DNA of 64,000 bases from Antedon mediterranea (lineage: Eukaryota > Echinodermata > Crinoidea > Comatulida > Antedonidae), in NCBI RefSeq assembly GCF_964355755.1, contig NC_092675.1:7536312-7600311 (forward strand), in the 5' to 3' direction. The first letter of the stretch is position 1. Each line of letters begins with the position of its first letter. Positions 27,401-36,400 of this stretch are shown piece after piece. Both the position numbers and the translations under genes were made by a program. The notes beneath the pieces were generated by a model. The model did not search any database. It saw only the letters and a program-made list of their open reading frames with translations, and was not told the origin of the DNA.

Positions 27401-30400
27401 AAATCTGTGTCGAGGTGGGGAACAAGGATTCACGTCACAATGTCCCTGCTGATGCGCACAATGAATTAACATGACGTAGTTTGGTCATCGGTCATTGGTT
27501 AAAAAAAAAAAACCGAAAGAAGCTCCCTATTATTATTTTTATATAAAAATCCCAGCCCTTTCTCTTTCTATTTAGCGAAATCGATCATACTGCATGCCTA
27601 CTTTACAATAACTCTGTAATGTGTATATAACTAGTGTGAAATAGTGCTGATGTGAAATCATTTCATTCAATTTCGTGACGTCATTATTTAATTACGTAAG
27701 CAATTTGCAAACAACTTGCCCCTCTCTGCAGCGTATACAATATACAAGTTTAGATATAGGAATAGTGAATGTTTAGAATGAGTTGATTGCTGGGGATGTT
27801 TAGAATAATGTACGAACTCACTCAATTCAACGAATTAAAAAAAAAATTACTGTTCAATTGAATTAATAGCATGTAGAAGACTAATATGCCATGCAAACAT
27901 TCGGTGGGGCAGAGCAGTTTAAAACAAGGTGACCGTGCAATAGTAGTAGTTGAAATGGGAGAAAATAATGCACGACACGTGTGCGATACCAGCGAATCAA
28001 GTCAACACTTGACATGTGGGTTAAACTAGCAGTATATTACATTTAATGGCCTCTCTATAATATGCATAAAATATTTCTAATACGTTCACTATTCCATGTA
28101 TTGTCTAGAAGGAATTCGGTGAGCATAGGAACAAAAAAGGAATACAAATAATTCCATTCCTTGAGTTTCGATTTAAGTATTGTATTATATTGGTTATGTT
28201 CACGACTCATTGAAGACATTACAGTGTTGTTTATGTCGTAAGGTGTGGAATTTTTAACTTTAACTATCGGATTTATAAAAGTATTTTTTCGTAAGCAATT
28301 TGCAAACAACTTGCCCCTCTCTGCAGCGTATACAATATACAAGTTTAGATATAGGAATAGTGAATGTTTAGAATGAGTTGATTGCTGGGGATGTTTAGAA
28401 TAATGTACGAACTCACTCAATTCAACGAATTAAAAAAAAAATTACTGTTCAATTGAATTAATAGCATGTAGAAGACTAATATGCCATGCAAACATTCGGT
28501 GGGGCAGAGCAGTTTAAAACAAGGTGACCGTGCAATAGTAGTAGTTGAAATGGGAGAAAATAATGCACGACACGTGTGCGATACCAACGAATCAAGTCAA
28601 CACTTGACATGTGGGTTAAACTAGCAGTATATTACATTTAATGGCCTCTCTATAATATGCATAAAATATTTCTAATACGTTCACTATTCCATGTATTGTC
28701 TAGAAGGAATTCGGTGAGCATAGGAACAAAAAAGGAATACAAATAATTCCATTCCTTGAGTTTCGATTTAAGTATTGTATTATATTGGTTATGTTCACGA
28801 CTCATTGAAGACATTACAGTGTTGTTTATGTCGTAAGGTGTGGAATTTTTAACTTTAACTATCGGATTTATAAAAGTATTTTTTCGGGAAATACCCTTTA
28901 ATTTCAATAAAATATTATAGCCTAATATATTTGATAAATTCAAGGAATTTGCTAGAATAAATAAATAGGCTTAAAATAACATAAAAAGCAAAACCATTAA
29001 ATGAGTTGAGTCAACTTGTTTATCTATAGTAAAACCCGGTTATGTACAAATAAGTGTGTGTACAAGTTAACGGTACGTATAGGATAAAGTGTGCCCATAA
29101 AATTATTCAGGGGGACTCGTGCCCACCGCCCTGTTTAGTATTAAATCATAATGATTTTATTCTATAGCGCCACCACAACGTACAAATCGAGTAATGAATA
29201 TCTATCCAGGTAATATACTTACAACGTTGTGTGATATACTGCCATCAACGGTACGATATCATAATTTTCTTTTGGAGTTTCAAAAAATGTGCATGGAAGT
29301 GTAAAATTACTCTTCCCTGTATGCATTAGGCCTATTTTATCTAACTTTCAATTCCAACGATGTGACGTAAATATTGCGCAATCTTGTTTTACTTCATCGT
29401 CATCATGGTGACTTTAATTTTAATAAAGTTTTACTTTACAACAAAAATAGAAATGATAATCTTGTTCAAATTAAACAAAAAGCAAAAATGAATTTTTAGA
29501 ATACCTGCAATGGTTCACATACCCACGTGATTTTTTTTTTGTCACAAAAAGACTAGATATGCGTTTTTTTATTTCATTATACCGTGTGAAACCGGAAATA
29601 TAGAGGCCCATGTTAGTAGAAGGTAAACCGGGAATTCAGAGAATTAAAAATAGTTAGGTATACATAAGGCCTCCGTCGTCCACTATAGAGTGACACAGAC
29701 GTTGGAAATTACGAGATTAGTAATAAGTCCTAGTTCTGAGGAATGTCATAATAGGTCAATACAGCCAGTATACATTATACATTATTTACATTGTGTTAAA
29801 AGCAATGACAATTTTCTTCAACCTAAAGAAAGCAATATTTGCTAACATTCCAGAGCTGGAGTGACAAACAAAACCTACTCATGAATAGACACCCGACCAG
29901 CACACGCTCTATTCTTCGCCTGAACGTGCAATATCCCTTGGGCCTAGGAACACAACAGATTGACAAACATAGGCCTACAGTTAGAAAGGTTGCACTTTCA
30001 AACATAAGTCTCCAAAAAAGAAAGCTATATCAAAAGACGTATAAGCGGTGAATAATTCCACCATTTTAAAACGAAACACAACGCATATTTTCAGTGCCGG
30101 ATCCAGGGATGTCTCAACCGTCACAAAAAAAAAAATCTGTTTTGAAATATAATCGAATTTCGTTTATGATTGAAAATGTTCATCTGGTTTGAAGATACGT
30201 TATTATAAAATTCTATTATAAAATTTCGTTCAATTTGCAAAAATGTATTCAATTTTGAAAGTTTCCTAATGGATGATAATGATCGCATTCATTGCTTACA
30301 CATAAAAGAATACTTAAAAATCGTGTTATGACATGATACAGATCATTGGTTAAGCATTTAAAATGAATGATAGATAGGCCTAAATATTAACCTATTCATA

Positions 30401-33400
30401 AAGTAATATATAGGATTGTTATAAAAGCTTGGTTCCCACTAGAACGTAACGCAAGGACGTAAACGCAACGCAAGCGTTTTAACCAATGACAAGCGAAGTT
30501 ATAGACAGTTAGCAATCACAAGCGAATAAGCCATCGCTTGTGATTAGTCAATTCACTTGCGTTGCGTTACGTCCTTGTGTTGCGTCGCTAGTGGGAACCA
30601 CGCTTAAGATTAGAACCTATTATTTAAATATAGAACTGACCGATCACAAACTATATCTGAGCCACCAGCTTGAAACTTTCGGTTTATTTTTGTTCAGTTT
30701 TCACAAAGGGAGCTTAACATTTATTGGAAACTATATAAAATGTTAGCTACCCATATTTTACTTCGAATTTGATTAAAAATGATAGTTTTGATGATCTGGG
30801 CTTTGTCACTTGTTCATCGTTATTATTTGGTTATTGTATCGAAATGGAGTTGTGGCTTGGTGGTTATTATGCTTGGATTGGAGTTGTGGCTTGTTGGTTA
30901 TGATGCTTGGCTACCAATTCAAGGGTCCTGGGTTCAAGTCCTGTCATATGTCAGGACAAATTACAACTCCACTCCCAAAGACTTGTATCAAGACTTTGTT
31001 TTAAAGAGCATCTTGTGTATGTTTGTCTTGTGAACAAGATTGCCAACTTTAAGGAGGATAGTGAATAAATGAAAAGGAATGTTATCCTTTGCAATTTTTC
31101 TAAATATATAATCAAACAATTAGGTGATATTGTTATGAATGTGACGTAACATCACATGTACATCAAACGTGAATGCAATTTAGGCGTACTGCAAATTGTT
31201 AGCCCCACTATGAACACTACCACATCCCCGCAATTGATAAACCTTATTGGAAGCCATTTTAATTAATGTGTATAATGTACACGGTATTTTTTTATCGGGT
31301 TGCTAATTCATATAATAATGTAGTTCAAATGTTTCCTTACATCGAAATTTTTAGTTGTAATAATTCTGTCTTTAATGTCATCTTTAATAATATATAAATG
31401 TGTTTATTTTCCTTGTCCTTTTTATTTAAAACAAATGTATATTTTATGGCGATCCTGTAGGCCTATTTGTATTTTTCTTGATACACTGTTGGATCTTGAA
31501 TAAATAAATAAAAAGTAATAAATTTGTATAGATATAAATGAATTTAACCGTCATCATGATTTAACATTTTGTTAATGGATTTCTCATAGTTTGTAGTGTG
31601 ATGTGCCTAAATATGGTAGTGATATCCCCAAATATGGTACTGATAATGACATCATTGTGTCCTTATATGGGCACATCACATTTTTATCACATAAAGTTTG
31701 ATAGTATAGACAGAGGTATTCATTCATTTACATCTTTCTTAAAATTCTTCCTTCTTTTTCTTTCTAAATTTCTCTCGTTACTGATCCTATTTCCTTATTG
31801 TTATTATATCATTTATAGTTTATTGCCTGTAAAAATTGTTTAATAATTAGTAAAATAATTGTCGTCAAACATAAAAAAAAAAAATCTAGCTTTTATTTAT
31901 AATATAATCATTAATACAATAAAACAAAATAATTATTGAATCTATGTTTGAAATTTGGTGAATAATGACAGGTCACCATCCAAGTCCACGCCTTAATAAT
32001 TTCTATTTAAGATTCATAAAAAACTTAATCTCTAATTATTTCGGCATTTGAGCAGGAGTTAACGTTTCCGCTAGCCTTTCTTGTCAATGTTTACGCCGAA
32101 TTAACTTCGTATTAACTTAGTAGCTTAATAATTCTCTCGAGAATTTTATAAATTTCTTTGCTATAGAATAATAAATCAATTAGGGTAATAAGGTAGTTAG
32201 GCAATTTGAATATTTTGTAGTTATTTATATGAAAGAAATGGTGTGAGAAAGACGATGATCGGTTAAGTCAACGATTGCTCAACCACAACATAACCTTTTA
32301 ACACCGTTTTTGTTATTATTGCTTTCTTTCAATTGTATATATATTATAGCACTTAATTGAATACTTTAAAACTTTTATCCGAATTATAAGTTATGTTATC
32401 ATTGCTTGAAGATACATGCAACGTTATTTAGTATTGATTACATTTCTTTTGATAATCAGCCTATTGGAAATTATTAACATTATATCATTTTGCTTGGTTG
32501 CAGAATGTATAACAAGATTTGCCATTCCGTATTTTCTCTCATCCGAATATTAATTTAATGAACAACACAATATAAATATTTATTTTATATATATAAATGC
32601 TATGTTTAAGTTTGCCCTCTAGTTACAGTTGTCTATCTAATTTGAGTGAATAATATAAAAACCCTCTTGGCAACGGAAGAAATGGGTTTTAGGAGACTTT
32701 ACTATACTTAATTTCCGAAAATTCTATAGTTATGAGGCCCGAATAAATTGATTTTATTGTGTGTAAAGAATGGTTTAATTTCCGTTAGTAATACACTTTT
32801 AAGCCCAAATGATGAATAAGATGAGATATGTTACGAATGTTAGCCCACGCACACCAGTTTGTTTTTGTATGGAACGCCAAATTGTATTGGATAACGCATA
32901 GAGTGTTCTATGAGAAGTAAGATTCTTTGTCAAGCCACCTCCTAATATAAAGATGAGAAGAGGAAACCAGAGAAAGAGAAAACCAGGGAAATAGAAAACC
33001 AAGGAAATAGGAAACCATGGAAAGAGGAAACCAGGGAAAGAGGAAATCAGGGAAAGAGAAAACCAGGGAAAGAGGCAACCAAATGGTTCTTTTGCATCGG
33101 CTGTGATTGAATCGGGGGCATGGTACAACGGTGGTCTGCACAGATCACAACCAACACCTTTGTTGTCCACCAGCATTCTTTATGTTACCTATGTACACGA
33201 GTTATATCCTCAAGGGAACTCTGGCGGCATATCAAGTGTAGAAATGAATTGTCATTATTTTTACCGCAGCTTAAGTGACATTGTTATACAGGAAATGCCG
33301 ATAGTTCTGATTGTCACTTGTGTTCTATAGGCTTGATCCATGACATTTCAATAGTGTACTGTGGGATTGAACAATGGCGGATTTTAATGGTGCTTTATAT

Positions 33401-36400
33401 ATTGCATTCCAAAGAATTAACATGTCTGGGCTTTTATAAAAGTGCAAAAAATTTAACCTGCTACTGATCAGGCCATACGATAACTAATTGATAATTATGA
33501 TAATTATGATAATTAAGATTGAAAAGATTAATATTCATGAAAAGAGTGATCATGAAAAGAGTGAGATTGAAATATCATTCTTTCCTTTTGTTTATCGACG
33601 ATACACAACGTCAAAAACTGTTGCCACTTTCTCAAATCTCTTTCCACTTTCTTAGCGTTTAAGGAGGCTATGGTCTTGCTATGGTATCATTATTAGTTCA
33701 TTCAACATTTATATTTTAAAAGAAAGTAATAAACAATAATATGAGAATGCAAATTAAGTATATAAACAAAAATAAGGAGACTAACAGACTAACTTTATCA
33801 GTTAAAATGTGACCCTACTCAAAGTTAGTTCTCGCTTGGACGCAAGGCGCAACGTGATTGGTCAATTTACTTGCGGTACGCGTAGATCCATGTGTTGCGT
33901 TCAAGTGAAACTAAGGTTGATACTCACAACCAACATTCGCAGTAGTTTTTATTAAAACTTTATATTATTTCTTTATATATTTAAAGACGTTTGAAAGGAA
34001 TGAAAATGTAGCAGTTCAAATAAGCTGTCTTTTACTATTTATCTCAACGGTGTCATTACTTGGTACGTGGGGAGTTGCACATTTAAATGGGTAAGTGGTT
34101 GGTGCAGCTATTGCGGTTTATATACATCTGCCCTTTTAATTGAAAATATCAATACAAAATAATTAAATCCAGCAAGCGCCCACGGTTTTAAATAGTTCGC
34201 TTTAAAAGTGTTCTCGTTATTTTTAGATGTGCTCGTAAGTTACAAGAAAATCAAAAGTTTTTCTTCACCCGTACACTTATTATTCTCTCCATATATCCAG
34301 TTGTAAGGTAAGTTAAAAGAAAATGGAGAATGTTATCTCCATGTCATAATTTGTATAGTATCCCACATTTAACCGAATATTGTGTAAAATAATGATATGA
34401 AATTCATTGGTCTTTAGTGGCATTGCTTGCACGAAAATACACATCCATTCCAGGCCATAGATTCTGGATCTGGCCCAGTACCAAGAACCATAGCCATTTG
34501 GACACATCACACTTTTTTGTCACATAAAGTTGATAGTGTAGACAAGCCTTTAGGCCCATTAATAATAACTAAAATTTATTTGAAAACGCCTTCCATGCAG
34601 TATGTAAAGTATGTACAAAATATTTAAAAAAGTACAGGTAATACAGTTAAGAAGCTTGTCTTTAGAATTTGTTGTGAATGTGCTTCAAAGTAAAACATTA
34701 AATCTAGGCCTATAATAATAGAAAACAAGTTGATCGCTCAGGGCCGTACGCGGGGGATTGAGATTGTGTGGGTTTGTGATTCGTGGTGCCAAAACCACTG
34801 AAAGTATTGGGCGTTGTATGTACCGAGGCCACTCATTATTTTTAATGTCCCTTTTTCATTGACGCAACAATAAAAACAAAAAATTGAAATTAATGTTTGA
34901 CTGAAAGATGTATTGTCCCCAAACAACATGACAAATGAAGATTAATTAAATAGGTTATTTTGTAGTTTTAATATAAAGTTAATCCCTTCCGTAAAAAAAA
35001 AATAAATAATGTTTTCTCAAAGAAGATGACAAAATAAATGATTAAATTCAACCAAAAACCCATTTGTATGAAAGCCAATTTGACTATTTTTTTGCTTTAA
35101 ATTGCTTTTTTTTTCGATTCAATTTTTGTTCAAAGTGGATAACTTTCATGTGACATTAAAATGGCATATTTAACGACAAAAAAATGTTTTTTTCAAGAAG
35201 ACAATGTATTTTTAATGATAATTTCCGTTATGTTAATTAATTCAAATGTTGGAGAAAACTTCACGCTCTTTGAAAGCTACATTGAAATGGAATTGTTTAT
35301 ATAAATATCTATGTTACAGTTTATTAACATTTCTGTGCGGATTCAAAGCTGGGACCTTCGATGCTGTTACATTTGAAATCGTAAGTGTGACTCATGTTCC
35401 ATCTTTTTGTATAAATCTAGTACACATTTAAATTAATTATATATTGAATCAATTTATATTGTATGCGTCATTTGAAAGGTACAATTGTATTATGCATACA
35501 GCATATATTTTTGATCATATAATCGTTTATTTGTTATGTACGACTTTCTAATGTTCTGGCATAAAATAACATTAAGGATTGAGTTTGACTTAGCACTTAA
35601 AAATAATAATTAAGGACACTTAAATCGTAGTTACAGGTTTTATGTAAATAAAGATACTAAAATCGAGAATACATTAATGTAATAAGGTCACAAATCACAA
35701 ATAATAACTCATAGTAAAATACGTAGTGGGAATCGCATTTGAAATTATATTTGAAGTTAAATGTATGTATATTTAACACACTGGAGGCTACTCAAAATAA
35801 TAATACAGTAATAACATTATGGCACCGTTTTCATTTACGAAATTATGTACAGTAAATTAAGCAGTTCACTAAAATTTCTTAAAACTATAGGTGTAAAACG
35901 TTAATGTTTTTATTTTGTTTATTTTATTATTATTGAGCTTTCGTACGACCTAACCTTGGTGAGTGAGAAAGCACACACTCAAAACCCCACCCCGCTCCAC
36001 CCCACCCCATGTCCGCACAATGAATTTCTGATTACTGTCACTTCGTAACGAATCGAAAGCTCTCTATTTTCATAATATACAATTCGTAAACAGGTAATTC
36101 ATAACACGCAATTAGGTTTATAATTATATATTTATCAGTAATTCAACTTATGTTTCTAAGTATCTGCAATATATTAAATATGAGACAAAATAATCCTTTA
36201 CCGATGTTGCAAATAAAATAAAATTATACAGTGCATGTATAGAATAATAGTTCATGATAAATAACATATGACCTGTTGAATGATAATTTATTCGTTCTGT
36301 AGCAAATTTTCATTTTTTCATATTTTCCTTTTTTCATATATTTATACAGAACTCCTAAAATTAAAAGTATGGAGTGAAATACAATATTTGTATGAATGAT

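Larger units (their letters stand above)
27283..33986 (+). other. TMEM175 intron 14 (6.7 kb)
   Basis: Bounded by gtaagt and a tatttaaag acceptor, which has a weak pyrimidine tract. It holds the repeats listed separately (595-bp duplication, MITEs, SINE, purine minisatellite). No further exon is recognised. Confidence 0.75.

Noticed and set aside
28055-28943. Minus-strand ORFs of 97-121 codons as a possible gene
   Set aside because: They coincide with the 595-bp tandem duplication and show no recognisable domain. Kept only as part of the repeat finding.
32799-33176. Minus-strand ORFs rich in Phe/Pro/Trp (FPWF-like repeats)
   Set aside because: Translation of the 16-bp purine-rich minisatellite. 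No domain or splice evidence.
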